Counted from the first letter of the stretch, positions 1-9,901 are shown. The stretch is DNA of 64,000 nt from Asaia siamensis (GCF_014635085.1 NZ_BMCH01000005.1:1-64000), one strand, 5' to 3'. Translations and numbers: made by a program. Notes: generated by a model not told the origin, from the letters alone.

Positions 1-49
1 AGTCGGTCGCCGCCAGGTCCCCTGATCCACCCCACAAAAACACCACCCC

Positions 50-126
<77 letters not shown>

Positions 127-153
127 TGAATTCCGTTTTAAAACAAACGCTTA

Positions 154-177
154 GGCCGCCTCATGGGCGGCCTTTTG
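154..177 (+). terminator. rho-independent terminator after tRNA-Met
   Basis: GGCCGCC, a 5-nt loop and GGCGGCC form a perfect 7-bp stem followed by tttt, 27 nt after the tRNA CCA end. It lies inside the element, so the element brings its own terminator for the tRNA transcript. Confidence 0.75.
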
Positions 178-193
178 CGTTTCCACACCCACA

Positions 194-214
194 ACTGGAA
201 TCATATAGGAATCA
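194..214 (+). repeat. subterminal 21-bp repeat, left copy (candidate integrase arm site)
   Basis: Contains two GGAATCA words and matches 17351..17371 at 20 of 21 positions. It lies 67 bp inside the left att repeat. Repeated short words just inside both att sites suit arm-type binding sites for a tyrosine integrase or excisionase; this role is inferred. Confidence 0.5.
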
Positions 215-472
215 GCAGGAAACGAAATCCCGCGTAGCAACGCTGCGTGAGAGGCGCGCCAGAAGAGGGACGGGAAGGGCGCGAATCGGTCATGTTGCCT
301 TCAGGTCGCGATCTGGGCGACGCCATTGTGATGTGTGTACGGCCCTATAAAAGGCCCGGAGATGCCCACAAAAGCACGCATCCTTACCTTATGACTTCAA
401 TGATCGGATGAAACAGGCGACAACAAAGGCTGTGCCGACGGGTTTGGCCGTCGCGATGGGTAAGTCAGCCTT

Positions 473-1396
473 ATGTCCAAAGCCGATCTGAACCTCTTAC
501 ACGTTCTGGATATCCTGATCGAAGTCCAGAGTGTGACACTCGCCGCCGAACGTCTGGGGACAAGCCCGCCTTCGGTCAGTCGCTTGTTGGCCCGAGCCCG
601 CGACATGCTGGACGACCAGATTCTGGTGCGGGCTGGACGCGGGCTGGTTGCGACGGAACGCGCCAAGGAGCTTCAGTCCGGCATTCGTCATCTTCTTGCT
701 GAGGCGGATACCCTGCTGAATGCTCATGCGGCGTTCGATCCCGGCGAGCTTGAGCGTCGTTTCACGATCCGGGCCAATGATGGCTTCACGGGGGCGTTCG
801 CCTCCGGTCTATACAATATTCTTGCCGATCAGGCCCCCCGCGCGACTCTGCGTTTCGCGCAGGAACATGAGTTCGATGATGAGGCGCTTCGCGAAGGGCG
901 GATCGATCTGGACATCGGCGCAAGCCGCGCGATGGGACCAGAAGTTCGGCTTCAAACCATTTTTCGCGATCATCATATCGCGCTTGCCCGTGACGATCAC
1001 TCGATCTTCTCCACGGATATTTCTCCCGAAACCTTCGCGGCTTTTCCGCATATCAGCGTCTCGCGCCGTGGTCGGTCCACCGGGCCGGTCGATGAGGCGC
1101 TTCAGAAACTCGACCTGACGCGACATGTCCCGTTGATCGTGCCCTCGTTTCTGATCGCCCTTTCGGCTCTGGCCGGCACGCAACTGATCGCACTGGTGCC
1201 ACGGCATGTCCTGCCGGTCGTCCGCAACCTCGGCATGGCGCTACGCTGGTTCGATATTCCGCTGGAGCTTGAGAGCGTCGTTCTGGCGCAGGCATGGCAT
1301 CCCCGCTTCGACGCCGATCCCGCCCATCGGTTTCTACGTCAGTGCGTTCGGACGGTCTGCCAGTCCTTTCCCAATGGATTTCATTTTATGAAATGA
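473..1396 (+). CDS. LysR-family transcriptional regulator
   Basis: A 307-aa protein with an N-terminal winged HTH (residues about 5 to 65, core SVTLAAERLGTSPPSVSRLL) and a LysR substrate-binding domain filling the rest, the usual length for the family. It precedes a co-oriented siderophore-interacting protein and a tripartite efflux operon with a gap of about 80 nt, so it probably controls that cargo in response to an unknown ligand. The N-terminal style (MSKADLNLLHVLDIL) resembles NodD/SyrM-type LysR proteins. The inducer cannot be read from the sequence. Confidence 0.9.
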   Translation: MSKADLNLLHVLDILIEVQSVTLAAERLGTSPPSVSRLLARARDMLDDQILVRAGRGLVATERAKELQSGIRHLLAEADTLLNAHAAFDPGELERRFTIRANDGFTGAFASGLYNILADQAPRATLRFAQEHEFDDEALREGRIDLDIGASRAMGPEVRLQTIFRDHHIALARDDHSIFSTDISPETFAAFPHISVSRRGRSTGPVDEALQKLDLTRHVPLIVPSFLIALSALAGTQLIALVPRHVLPVVRNLGMALRWFDIPLELESVVLAQAWHPRFDADPAHRFLRQCVRTVCQSFPNGFHFMK

Positions 1397-1475
1397 CTCT
1401 TTGCCGCCTTTGTCATGTTTTCCCGGTCCCGCCGCAGTCAGAACAGGGAGCAGAAACAGACAAGGTTATCTCCCG

Positions 1476-2213
1476 ATGTTGGGAATAAAAAGAAAAGAGC
1501 GGCAGAAATTTCCAGTTACGGTCGAGAGTGTATCGGACATAACGCCTCACATGCGACGTTTTCGCGTTGCGGGGGATGCGTTACGCACACTTGAACTCGA
1601 CGAACCCGCACAATGGATGAAGGTATTCGTTCCTCGCGCAGGTGATCAGCCCACTGTCGGACGGGCCTATACCGTCCGTAACTTCGATCCTTCTCACGGA
1701 CGTATGGATCTGGATTTCGTGCTGCATGGCGACACAGGGCCTGCGTCGCGCTGGGCGGCGCATGCGTGGCCCGGCGAGCAGATCATCATCGCCGGACCAG
1801 GCAGGGGCTATCCGGTCGATCCAACAATGCGGAATCATCTCCTGATCGGTGACGCGACCTCTCTGCCTGCGATCGCGGCAATTCTGGAGGTCCTGCCCAA
1901 GACGGCGGAAGCGGTCGTTTTCGTGGAAGTGGCCACCCCCGAAGAAGAACAGCCGCTCATGTCCTGCGCGTCGGTCGAACGCACATGGCTGCATTCCGGC
2001 AAGGAGTGGCCGGGTACAACAGGCAGGCTGGAGCTTGCGGTCCAGAACGTTGCGCTACCACTTGACGACTGCTCGGTCTGGGTCGCGGGAGAATCTCTCA
2101 TGGTGCGATCGCTGCGGAGTTGGTTTCTTGCCGACCAGCGGCTGAGCCGCTCCCGGCTGCATGCGAAAGGTTACTGGAAACTCGGTGTCGCGGATCATCG
2201 CGACCGTGACTGA
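1476..2213 (+). CDS. siderophore-interacting protein (FAD/NAD(P)H ferric-siderophore reductase)
   Basis: Predicted 245 aa from the ATG at 1476; a longer frame opens at 1401 but its first 25 residues look non-coding. FAD-binding motif RAYTVRNF (about 63-70), the HGDTGPASRWA segment, the nucleotide-binding motif GDATSLPAI (about 125-133) and the C-terminal GYWKLG (about 232-237) are hallmarks of the ViuB/SIP family. The enzyme would reduce ferric siderophores in the cytoplasm to release iron. It leads a run of efflux genes, so iron uptake and siderophore or drug export may be linked. The substrate is unknown. Confidence 0.9.
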   Translation: MLGIKRKERQKFPVTVESVSDITPHMRRFRVAGDALRTLELDEPAQWMKVFVPRAGDQPTVGRAYTVRNFDPSHGRMDLDFVLHGDTGPASRWAAHAWPGEQIIIAGPGRGYPVDPTMRNHLLIGDATSLPAIAAILEVLPKTAEAVVFVEVATPEEEQPLMSCASVERTWLHSGKEWPGTTGRLELAVQNVALPLDDCSVWVAGESLMVRSLRSWFLADQRLSRSRLHAKGYWKLGVADHRDRD

Positions 2214-2247
2214 CCAGATCGATATTCTCTCCGACAGAGATCCGAAA

Positions 2248-3714
2248 ATGCTGAAAGCGTCGCCATTTCGACGGCGGATTCTTCTCATGCTGGGCACAGG
2301 ACTGATTGCGTTATCAGGATGTGCGCCGGGCCGTGACGAGAAAGCTGCCCGAGCACCTGATGATCTTTCGTCGCTCCGCGCGGGGCAGGAGATCACGTCG
2401 GCGCAACATCGTGCCAGCCCGCTCGCGGCATGGTGGTCTGTCTATGCCGATCCGCAACTTGACGCGCTCGTCGCTCAGGCCCAACAGGATGCGCCGTCCC
2501 TCCAGATCGCGCAGGCGCGCCTTCGCGACGCGGAAGCGGTCGAGGGTGCGGCGCGGGCAAATCAACTGCCCCATGTTGATGGCTATGGCTGGATCGCGGG
2601 CGAGCAGTTTCCCGGTCATTCATATTATCCGGCCCCGTATAAGGGGAATTTCGGTAGTGAAGGCCAGTTTCAGCTCGACGTGCAATACCATGTCGATTTC
2701 TGGGGACGGTGGCGAAAGACAACCCGAGCGGCGGCATACTGGCAGATCGTCGCCGAGCAGGAAGCCGCCGATGCGCGGCTATTGATCGAGACGGCGGTCG
2801 TCAACGCCTATGTGCGGCTCGACGCGGCCTACAAGATGCAGGACGTGGCCAGAGCCGGGTTGTCGCGGCGTGAGGGCGTCGTTGCGATGCTGACCTTGCG
2901 TGCAAAAGCCGGTCTTTCAACCGACATCGATGCCGTAGCAGCCCGTGAGGCCCTGACCGATACACGCAGCCAGATCGATCTTCTGGACGGTGAAATCAGC
3001 GCGCGTCGTCACGAAATCGCGGCTCTGCTCGGCAAGACACCTGCCTTCGCAGACGGATTAAACAGGCCGCGCTTGCCATCCATTGCCGATCCTGCGCCCC
3101 TGTCCTCCGTACCAGCCGTGTTGCTGGGCTACCGGCCGGACGTTTCCGCCAAGCGTGCTGCCGTCGAAGCGGCGGCCAACGCGGTTGGAGCCGCACGGGC
3201 CGCATTCTATCCCGACGTGGATCTCGTGGCGTTCGCCGGTTTTCGGGCACTCGATATAGGCCATATTTTCCGCCCCGGCAGTGTGGCGTCGCAGTTCGGA
3301 CCGGCGGTCACACTCCCGATTTTCCAGGGCGGCCAGCTTCGTGCGGCGCTCAAGAACCGTCTCGGTGAATATGATGCGGCGGTCAGCGACTATAATGCGA
3401 CCCTCTCTCGCGCATTGCAGCAGGTGGCGGACGGTATTGCCAACTTGAAGGCCGGACAGGCGGCTAAAGGTGAAGCCGACCGTGCTGTCAGCTATTGGAC
3501 GCATGTCGTCGAACTCCAGAACCTACGCCAGAAAAACGGCATTTCCGACACGAACGACCGGCTGGACGCGGAAACCGCGCTGCTCTTGAGCAGGCGACGT
3601 GCCGTGGAGGCTGACGCGCGTATCGCCGTCGCCCAGATCACACTAATCCGCGCCCTTGGTGGCGCCTGGTCCCCGACTTTCACTTTTACCTCAGGGCAGA
3701 CATCCCATGGCTGA
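2248..3714 (+). CDS. NodT-family outer-membrane efflux lipoprotein
   Basis: Start placed at 2248, which gives a lipoprotein signal peptide with lipobox LSGC (Cys25); the frame also opens at 2161 but would bury that signal. The 488-aa protein has the two coiled-coil outer-membrane efflux repeats of TolC/NodT proteins (for example SLQIAQARLRDAEA near the N-terminus and RPDVSAKRAAVEAAANAVGAA in the second half). It would form the outer-membrane duct of the pump encoded by the next two genes. It overlaps the adaptor gene by 8 bp. Confidence 0.92.
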   Translation: MLKASPFRRRILLMLGTGLIALSGCAPGRDEKAARAPDDLSSLRAGQEITSAQHRASPLAAWWSVYADPQLDALVAQAQQDAPSLQIAQARLRDAEAVEGAARANQLPHVDGYGWIAGEQFPGHSYYPAPYKGNFGSEGQFQLDVQYHVDFWGRWRKTTRAAAYWQIVAEQEAADARLLIETAVVNAYVRLDAAYKMQDVARAGLSRREGVVAMLTLRAKAGLSTDIDAVAAREALTDTRSQIDLLDGEISARRHEIAALLGKTPAFADGLNRPRLPSIADPAPLSSVPAVLLGYRPDVSAKRAAVEAAANAVGAARAAFYPDVDLVAFAGFRALDIGHIFRPGSVASQFGPAVTLPIFQGGQLRAALKNRLGEYDAAVSDYNATLSRALQQVADGIANLKAGQAAKGEADRAVSYWTHVVELQNLRQKNGISDTNDRLDAETALLLSRRRAVEADARIAVAQITLIRALGGAWSPTFTFTSGQTSHG

Positions 3715-4867
3715 CACACAACCTCCGGCCGGGACTGACCCCGGCACGACACGCCGCAAGCGCCTCCTTGTCATCGGGAGCGCTCTTGCGCTCATCGGCA
3801 TTGGGTGGGGAGCCTATAAATTTCTGTCCAACGGCGCGTTGGTGTCCACCGACGATGCGTATGTCAACGGCCATGTGGTCGCGGTGACACCGCAGGTGGC
3901 CGGAACGGTGCGGGCCATCCTCGCCGACGATACCGATCGCATCCAGTCCGGGACGACTCTCGTCGCCCTTGATCCGAGTGAAATGCGTATTCGGTTGGAA
4001 GCAGCGAACGCGGCGCTCGGGCAGGCCGTTCGGCATGTACGTCAGCTATTCGCCGATGTTCAGGAAGCCCAGGCTGTCGTCGCAGTTCGTCAGACGGAAC
4101 TGGATCGTGCGACCGCCGACCTCAGGGCACGGCGTATGATCGTAGGGCAAGGCGCGGTGACCGCCGAGGAAGCGCGCCATGCGGCCGATACCGTCAACAC
4201 CGCCACCGCCGCGCTGAAGGCCGCGCGGGATCGCTATGCGGTTGCCCTGTCCCAGACCGCAGGAGTAACGCCCGCGACTCATCCTGATATTCTGGCCGCC
4301 CAGGCGCGGCTCCGAGCGGCTGCGCTGGATCTGGAGCGCGCCACGATCCGCGCGCCAGTCGGCGGCATGATCGCCCTGCGCGACGTGCAACTGGGGCGCA
4401 GGTTGGCGGTGGGCGAGCGGCTGATGGCCATCGTGCCTTTCGATCAGTTCTGGATCGATGCCAATTTCAAGGAGGGTCAGCTTGCGCATGTCTGCGCCGG
4501 GCAGCCTGCGACGATGACAGCCGATATCTATGGAAGCGGTGTCACCTATCATGGCCGTGTTGCGGATGTGAACGCGGGCAGTGGCTCAGCCTTTGCACTG
4601 CTTCCAGCGCAGAACGCGACGGGGAACTGGATCAAAGTGGTGCAGCGCGTGCCTGTTCGCATCGTTTTCGACCCGTCCGAGCTTGAACGTCATCCTCTGC
4701 GTATCGGTATGTCCACCGATGTCACGATCGATACGTCGCGTTGTGAGACGGTCAAGAAGCCGCGAGAGCCTTCGGCGGCGGAAACCTCGCTCTACACGGC
4801 ACAGAGCCACACGGCGGACGAGCAGGTCGCAGCGGCGATGAAAAAAGCGCTGGGGGACACGGAATGA
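3707..4867 (+). CDS. HlyD/EmrA-family membrane fusion protein
   Basis: Predicted 386 aa from the ATG at 3707, which overlaps the end of the outer-membrane factor. It has one N-terminal membrane anchor (about 20-38), the family signature STDDAYVNGHV just after it, a lipoyl/barrel-sandwich half, a long helical hairpin (about 100-200) and the second lipoyl half beginning RATIRAPVGGMIALRDVQLG. This is the periplasmic adaptor joining the DHA2 permease to the outer-membrane duct. It overlaps the permease gene by 4 bp (ATGA), so the three are translationally coupled. Confidence 0.93.
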   Translation: MADTQPPAGTDPGTTRRKRLLVIGSALALIGIGWGAYKFLSNGALVSTDDAYVNGHVVAVTPQVAGTVRAILADDTDRIQSGTTLVALDPSEMRIRLEAANAALGQAVRHVRQLFADVQEAQAVVAVRQTELDRATADLRARRMIVGQGAVTAEEARHAADTVNTATAALKAARDRYAVALSQTAGVTPATHPDILAAQARLRAAALDLERATIRAPVGGMIALRDVQLGRRLAVGERLMAIVPFDQFWIDANFKEGQLAHVCAGQPATMTADIYGSGVTYHGRVADVNAGSGSAFALLPAQNATGNWIKVVQRVPVRIVFDPSELERHPLRIGMSTDVTIDTSRCETVKKPREPSAAETSLYTAQSHTADEQVAAAMKKALGDTE

Positions 4868-6393
4868 GCCGCCCCGCACCCCAGCCGATCACGCCGCTAT
4901 CCGGTGCGACACTGGCCTTCGCTGCGGTGACGATCGGGCTGGCTTCCTTCATGTCAGTCACGGATATCACCATAGCCAATGTGTCGGTGCCGACTATTTC
5001 GGGCAATCTCGGCGTCAGTTCCGAAATCGGCGAATGGACGATTACGTCCTTCGGAATCGCCAATGCGATCTTCATCCCCCTGACCGGCTGGCTGTCGCGC
5101 CGTTTCGGACAGGTGCGTCTCTTCGTCGGTACGGTCGCGGCCTTTACTCTCGCCTCGGTTCTATGCGGTATGGCGCGGTCATTTCCGTTGCTGCTTGGTT
5201 TCCGCGTGCTTCAGGGCATGGTGTCCGGCCCGATCGTGCCGCTCAGTCAGGCATTGCTCGTCGCGGTCTTTCCGCCGCAGAAACGCACGCTCGCCGTCGC
5301 CATGTGGGCGATGACCAATATGGCCGGTCCTGTCGCTGGGCCGGTTCTCGGGGGTTGGATCACGGATACGTACACATGGCCGTGGATCTTTCTGGTCAAT
5401 GCGCCAGTGGGCGTTTTCGTGGTGATCGCAACTTCTTCGCTGCTGCGCGGGCGCGATACGCCCACGGTGAAATTGCCGGTGGATGTGCGTGGATTATGCT
5501 TTCTGGCTCTCGCGGTCGGATGTTTGCAGGTAGCGCTTGATCGCGGTCGGATACTGGACTGGTTTTCGTCGCCATTCATCTGCGCGATGTCGATACTGTC
5601 CGTTCTGGGCTTCATCTTTCTTGTCGTCTGGGAGTTGGGCGAAAAACACCCGATTGTTGACCTGCACTTTTTTGCCTATCGCAATTTCGCGGTGGGGACG
5701 GTCGCCGTTGCAGTCGGGTTCGGATTGTATTTCGCCGCCCTGGTGGTGCTGCCGCTCTGGCTTCAGGAGGATATGGGCTACAACGCTACCTGGGCCGGGC
5801 TCGTGACCGCGCCGATGGGCGTATTCGGCATCCTGCTGGCTCCCTTTCTGGGAAGCTGGGTGCGCAAGGGGGATGCGCGGCTGTATGCTACCGTCGCCTT
5901 CATCGCCTGGGCGCTGGTCGCGTTGTGGCGATCGAACTTTACCACGGATATCGATGCGCGATCGATCGCTCTGACCTGTCTTGCCCAAGGCATCGGGATC
6001 GGCTTTTTCCTTACACCGCTGACGGCGCTCTCCCTGCTCGGCATTCCGCCCGAAAGGGTCGCGGCGGCTTCGGGCTTGCAGACGTCCGTGCGTATGACGT
6101 CGGGCAATCTTCTCGCATCACTGGCGCAGACGTTTTGGGATCGTCGGTCACGCTATCATCAGGCGCATCTCGTCGAGACGCTGACACCTTATCACGATCG
6201 GGCAACCGACGCTGTATCTGCGCTCGGAAGTGGCGGCCTGACGACAAATCAGGCGTGGGGCGAGATCTATCATAACGTGCTCGTGCAGGCCGATATGATC
6301 GCGATGAACGAATTTTACATGCTTTCGGCGGCAGCCTTCACGATCGCCATTGGCATCATCTGGATCGCCAAATCACCCCAAAAGCCGGGTTGA
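4864..6393 (+). CDS. DHA2-family (EmrB/QacA) MFS drug efflux permease
   Basis: A 509-aa, 14-helix MFS protein. N-terminal motif VTDITIANVSVPTISGNLG (DHA2 motif D1), GWLSRRFGQVRLF (motif A), RVLQGMVSGPIVPLSQ (motif B) and GPVAGPVLGGWITD (motif C) are all present. With the preceding adaptor and outer-membrane factor it forms an EmrAB-TolC-like proton-driven exporter. The family exports hydrophobic drugs, fatty acids and some siderophores; the neighbouring siderophore reductase makes a chelator plausible but unproven. Confidence 0.93.
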   Translation: MSRPAPQPITPLSGATLAFAAVTIGLASFMSVTDITIANVSVPTISGNLGVSSEIGEWTITSFGIANAIFIPLTGWLSRRFGQVRLFVGTVAAFTLASVLCGMARSFPLLLGFRVLQGMVSGPIVPLSQALLVAVFPPQKRTLAVAMWAMTNMAGPVAGPVLGGWITDTYTWPWIFLVNAPVGVFVVIATSSLLRGRDTPTVKLPVDVRGLCFLALAVGCLQVALDRGRILDWFSSPFICAMSILSVLGFIFLVVWELGEKHPIVDLHFFAYRNFAVGTVAVAVGFGLYFAALVVLPLWLQEDMGYNATWAGLVTAPMGVFGILLAPFLGSWVRKGDARLYATVAFIAWALVALWRSNFTTDIDARSIALTCLAQGIGIGFFLTPLTALSLLGIPPERVAAASGLQTSVRMTSGNLLASLAQTFWDRRSRYHQAHLVETLTPYHDRATDAVSALGSGGLTTNQAWGEIYHNVLVQADMIAMNEFYMLSAAAFTIAIGIIWIAKSPQKPG

Positions 6394-6397
6394 GACG

Positions 6398-7339
6398 GTG
6401 TTTTCCGGTAATCATCTGGGGAGCACTTATAGTATTCGCGATCTTCGTCGTGTGATTCTGCTTGCCGAATATCGCAGCATGCATCGCGCCGCGTTGCAGC
6501 TTGGACTGGATCAGACGACGCTGAGCCGGAGTGTGATAGCAGTGGAGCACGCGATGGGGATCAAGCTGTTCGAGCGTTCTCGGACAGGCTCCCAAGCGAC
6601 GCGGGATGGTGCGGAGTTCCTGAGTGTAGCGTCCGGCGTTCTGGCGGAGATGGACCGGGCGGTAATTCGATTGCGGCTGCGTCGCCGGGGGCGCGTCGGA
6701 ACATTGAGGCTGGGCGTGCAGACGTCGTTCGCGTCCGGTCCCGTCGGGGACATGCTTGATCGCTACGAGAAAGCGTATCCTGAGGTCGAGACGCAGATCA
6801 CGGACGACACGCGCGAGGGGGTGCTGCGGGAGCTGGCGGCGACGCGACTGGATGCGGCGATCGTCCTGTCTCGTGACGGCGTATGGTCCAACTCCTGCGC
6901 TCTACTGGGACATGAGCGCCTGATGGTCGCCATGGGGAAGTCTCATCCTTTGGCCTTCCGGACAAACCTGCCCTGGCCGGACCTATCGCCTTATGTGATC
7001 ATGATCCCTCGCAAGGGCGCGGGAGCCGAAGTCCTGCGTTTGGTGTCACAACATGGCGCAGAGACCCAGCAGGTTGACTGGCAAGATGCCAGCATCGACC
7101 GGCTTTTGGCGATGCTGACACGCCGGGAGCGGGTGTCGATTGTTACGGCCGGGGCGGTTGGCTTGGGCATGGAAGACATCGTGTTCCGCCCGCTCGTGTC
7201 GGACGGGGAGCCTGTGCTGGTTCGTCACATGCTGTGCTGGCGTGGAGAGGATGAAGACTCCGTTGTCGGGCGCTTCGTCGAACTGGCACAGGATTACGAC
7301 TGGGGCGGTGGCTCGTCGGCTCTATCAGTGGGCCTCTGA
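6398..7339 (+). CDS. LysR-family transcriptional regulator
   Basis: Predicted 313 aa from a GTG at 6398, 5 bp after the permease stop; an ATG at 6350 lies inside the permease gene and would add 16 unlikely residues. HTH core RSMHRAALQLGLDQTTLSRS, then a LysR effector domain (LRLGVQTSFASGPVGDML). It closes the cargo operon, so two LysR proteins bracket the efflux genes. Its 3' end overlaps the convergent CopG-like gene by 46 bp, marking the seam between cargo and conjugation module. Confidence 0.88.
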   Translation: MFSGNHLGSTYSIRDLRRVILLAEYRSMHRAALQLGLDQTTLSRSVIAVEHAMGIKLFERSRTGSQATRDGAEFLSVASGVLAEMDRAVIRLRLRRRGRVGTLRLGVQTSFASGPVGDMLDRYEKAYPEVETQITDDTREGVLRELAATRLDAAIVLSRDGVWSNSCALLGHERLMVAMGKSHPLAFRTNLPWPDLSPYVIMIPRKGAGAEVLRLVSQHGAETQQVDWQDASIDRLLAMLTRRERVSIVTAGAVGLGMEDIVFRPLVSDGEPVLVRHMLCWRGEDEDSVVGRFVELAQDYDWGGGSSALSVGL

Positions 7340-7746
7340 CGCATGGCGGGAATATCGAGCGGGATATCGTCTCGGAACGACCGCCCTTGAGACAGTCGTC
7401 GTCCCAGCGTGTCCAAAAACCGGGCGAAGCGTTCCTGCCCTAGCGCATTGGCTGCGGCCTGCGCCTCGGCGGGGAGGGGCGGCATCTGTCCCAGCCAGAA
7501 GCGGATAAACAGGGCATGCGTTTCCAGCGCGATCATCAGGTCGCGCTCCTGGCGCTGCATCTGACGTGTCAGCCGGTCCAGCCGTCGTGTAAGGGCGGCT
7601 TCCGTTTTCTCCGTGCTGTCGGGTGACAGGAGCGAAGCAACTGCTGCTTCCACCACGGCGGAGCGTGTCACTTTCCGGCGCGCCGCAAGATCGCCGATCT
7701 GCGAGATCATGGCGACGGGCAGGGAGACGTTCAGGCGGTCACGCAT
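7294..7746 (-). CDS. CopG/ribbon-helix-helix-like mobilisation protein
   Basis: A 150-aa protein starting MRDRLNVSLPVAMISQIGDL followed by VTRSAVVEAAVASLL, the strand-helix-helix pattern of CopG/MetJ-type DNA-binding proteins, then a helical tail. In trb-type alphaproteobacterial ICEs a protein of this kind lies between the relaxase and traG and is thought to help relaxosome assembly or regulation. Here traG is missing and the gene instead runs into a convergent LysR gene. Confidence 0.75.
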   Translation of the reverse strand: MRDRLNVSLPVAMISQIGDLAARRKVTRSAVVEAAVASLLSPDSTEKTEAALTRRLDRLTRQMQRQERDLMIALETHALFIRFWLGQMPPLPAEAQAAANALGQERFARFLDTLGRRLSQGRSFRDDIPLDIPAMRQRPTDRADEPPPQS

Positions 7747-7860
7747 GGAAACCCTCCATGAAAAGCCATGATGTGACCGGAAGATTTTTCTGGAAACAAG
7801 ACTTAAACCCCATCCGGCGTATCGGGGCGGGTTATGACGTAAAAGGAACCGGGGCGTGGA

Positions 7861-9657
7861 TCACATGCTGATCCCGAGATCGCGCTTGCGGTCATGCCGC
7901 CAGTCGACTCCCCCTTCATCATGGGCGACCCCATCGACATAGCGGTCGTGCTGTTTCTCCAGCGACGGTGCCCAGGGCACAAGCTGGAATCCCAGGCCGT
8001 TGTCGATCATGGCGAAGCGTCCAGAGGATAGGTTAAGGCGTTTCACATACTGGCCGGTGACGAAGTGGCCCGGAATGCTGCGTTCATAGGTCAGCCCGTT
8101 CTCCTTCGCGAGTTTCGCGCCCGCTTGATCGAGTTCCTGCTGACGCAGCGTTGCCAGAAGGTTGCGCTGATAGCGTGCCGATCCATCGTGCTGGAATGAC
8201 GCCAACCCGCGATCCGCGAGATGCCGGGTGCGCTCCTGCATGGCCTGCCGCACCTCGGCCCCGAAGCCGGTGCGGGCGAGGTCCATGGGCTGGCGTTCTA
8301 CCAGTCGATGATCCAGCCATGTCGCGCCCGGCGCTTTGACCTGGGCGGCAAGGTCCAGATCGGAGCGGGCGGACAGCACCAGATAATCCCTGCCGCTTGT
8401 TCTGCCGGTCGCGGTGCGGATTTCCACGATGCCGCCATCGGGTGGCGCGTCGCGGAAGGCGTCCACGCCGGGGAAGCGGACATGATGCACGCGCCCGTCC
8501 GTGGCGTCGATCACGGCATAGGCTTCGCCGGTCAGTTCGTTGTGCAGCCCGCGCTCCAGCAGGCGGCCCTTCAGCGCGGTCGGATGATCGCGATCGGCGA
8601 TCACATAATCACCGGCGGAGATCGCCCGCTCATGGTCGCGCCCTGTCATGGCGCGGTGCATGGTTTTGATGATGTCGCCGCGCACGCCCATTTCGCGTAG
8701 CGTGTCCGCCATGCCGGGGGCAAGCGACCATCTTCCCGGTCCTTCTGGTATGGCCAGCCCCATGCGTTCCAGCGTCTGTGCCCTGCCGGTCAGCAGCGCG
8801 CGATGCGCTGCATTTTGCCCGAGGTCGTGAACACCGCCAGCGTCGGGCCGCAGGTCCACGATGCCCAGGTCATCGGCGTGTCGCTGCAAGTCAGCGTCGA
8901 GCCGGGTCCAGCGTTCCGCTGTCACATCCCGATGCAACGCGGCTTGGATATCATGCTCGGCGCGTGGCCCCAGTTCGAGAGACACCAGATCCTCCGCCCG
9001 CGAGCGCAGCCCGTGGCTGATATAGTCGGGGGCGATCACCAGATCGGCCCCAGTCTGATCCACACCCCGCACGATCAGATGCACATGCGGATTGTCGGTG
9101 TTCCAGTGCGACACGGCGGCCCAGTCCAGGCGCGTGCCAAGATCGGCTTCCATCTGTCGCACGAGGTCGCGGGTGAAGCCGTCGAGGTCCGCCATCTCCG
9201 GCGCGTCCTCGGGCGAGACGATGAAGCGGAAATGATGCCGGTCGTCTTTGCAGCGCGCGGCAAAATCCTGTGCGTCCACCTCCTGACCATCCGGGCCGAA
9301 CAGATGCGCCTTTTCGCCGTTGCGGGCGACGCCATCGCGGCGCAGATAGGCGAGATGATCGGCCAGCGATCCGGGACGCGCACCGCGCCCGGATTGTCGT
9401 ACCACGCGAGCCTTGACGGTGACGCGGCGATGGGCGTCGAACAGACGGCTCTTGCCAAACCGGGAATGGCCCCGCCCGAAGGTCGAGGGGCCGGAGCGCG
9501 GACGGCCTCCTTTTCCCTTTCCGGGGCTGCTGCCAGCCCCTCCGCCTGCACGTCGGGAGGCATGAAGCACCTGCGCCAGAAAGGTTCGAGGCCGGGCGCT
9601 GCTTCCCTTGCTCTGGATGCGCCCCGGACGGACGCGGAAATCCTCTTTGCGGGCCAT
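7861..9657 (-). CDS. VirD2/DUF3363-type relaxase (mobilisation nuclease)
   Basis: A 598-aa protein with a basic, low-complexity N-terminus and the relaxase histidine motif HWNTDNPHVHLIVRG at about residues 184-198, which coordinates metal for nicking at oriT. The C-terminal half matches the DUF3363 region that often follows in these relaxases. Length is typical, so the nicking enzyme is likely intact. It heads away from the transglycosylase gene with a 244-nt gap (9658..9901) in which I see no gene; such gaps often hold oriT. Confidence 0.92.
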   Translation of the reverse strand: MARKEDFRVRPGRIQSKGSSARPRTFLAQVLHASRRAGGGAGSSPGKGKGGRPRSGPSTFGRGHSRFGKSRLFDAHRRVTVKARVVRQSGRGARPGSLADHLAYLRRDGVARNGEKAHLFGPDGQEVDAQDFAARCKDDRHHFRFIVSPEDAPEMADLDGFTRDLVRQMEADLGTRLDWAAVSHWNTDNPHVHLIVRGVDQTGADLVIAPDYISHGLRSRAEDLVSLELGPRAEHDIQAALHRDVTAERWTRLDADLQRHADDLGIVDLRPDAGGVHDLGQNAAHRALLTGRAQTLERMGLAIPEGPGRWSLAPGMADTLREMGVRGDIIKTMHRAMTGRDHERAISAGDYVIADRDHPTALKGRLLERGLHNELTGEAYAVIDATDGRVHHVRFPGVDAFRDAPPDGGIVEIRTATGRTSGRDYLVLSARSDLDLAAQVKAPGATWLDHRLVERQPMDLARTGFGAEVRQAMQERTRHLADRGLASFQHDGSARYQRNLLATLRQQELDQAGAKLAKENGLTYERSIPGHFVTGQYVKRLNLSSGRFAMIDNGLGFQLVPWAPSLEKQHDRYVDGVAHDEGGVDWRHDRKRDLGISM

Positions 9658-9901
9658 CAGAACCCCACTGTGCAGGAAAACCCCTTAGGAAACGGGCACA
9701 AAACCAAAAAACCTGCACACGACCGACCCAGTCTGCACACCAGAAGGCGAGGCGCGACCGCACCTCGTCGCCCGACGTGGCAGGCCGTTTTATCTTGCCC
9801 TCTTAATTCTTTACGTTTCCCGATCCCCTCAACTCCCAAGGCACACCCGAAACGCTCCCGATGGGATGACAGGTTTTCCCGTTCATGCCGTAAATCCTTT
9901 G

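Larger units (their letters stand above)
127..472. other. non-coding left end of element 1
   Basis: This stretch holds the tRNA terminator (154..177) and a 21-bp motif (194..214) that recurs with one mismatch next to the integrase at the other end. I see no convincing gene here; the small open frame at 126..350 lacks family features. Confidence 0.6.
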
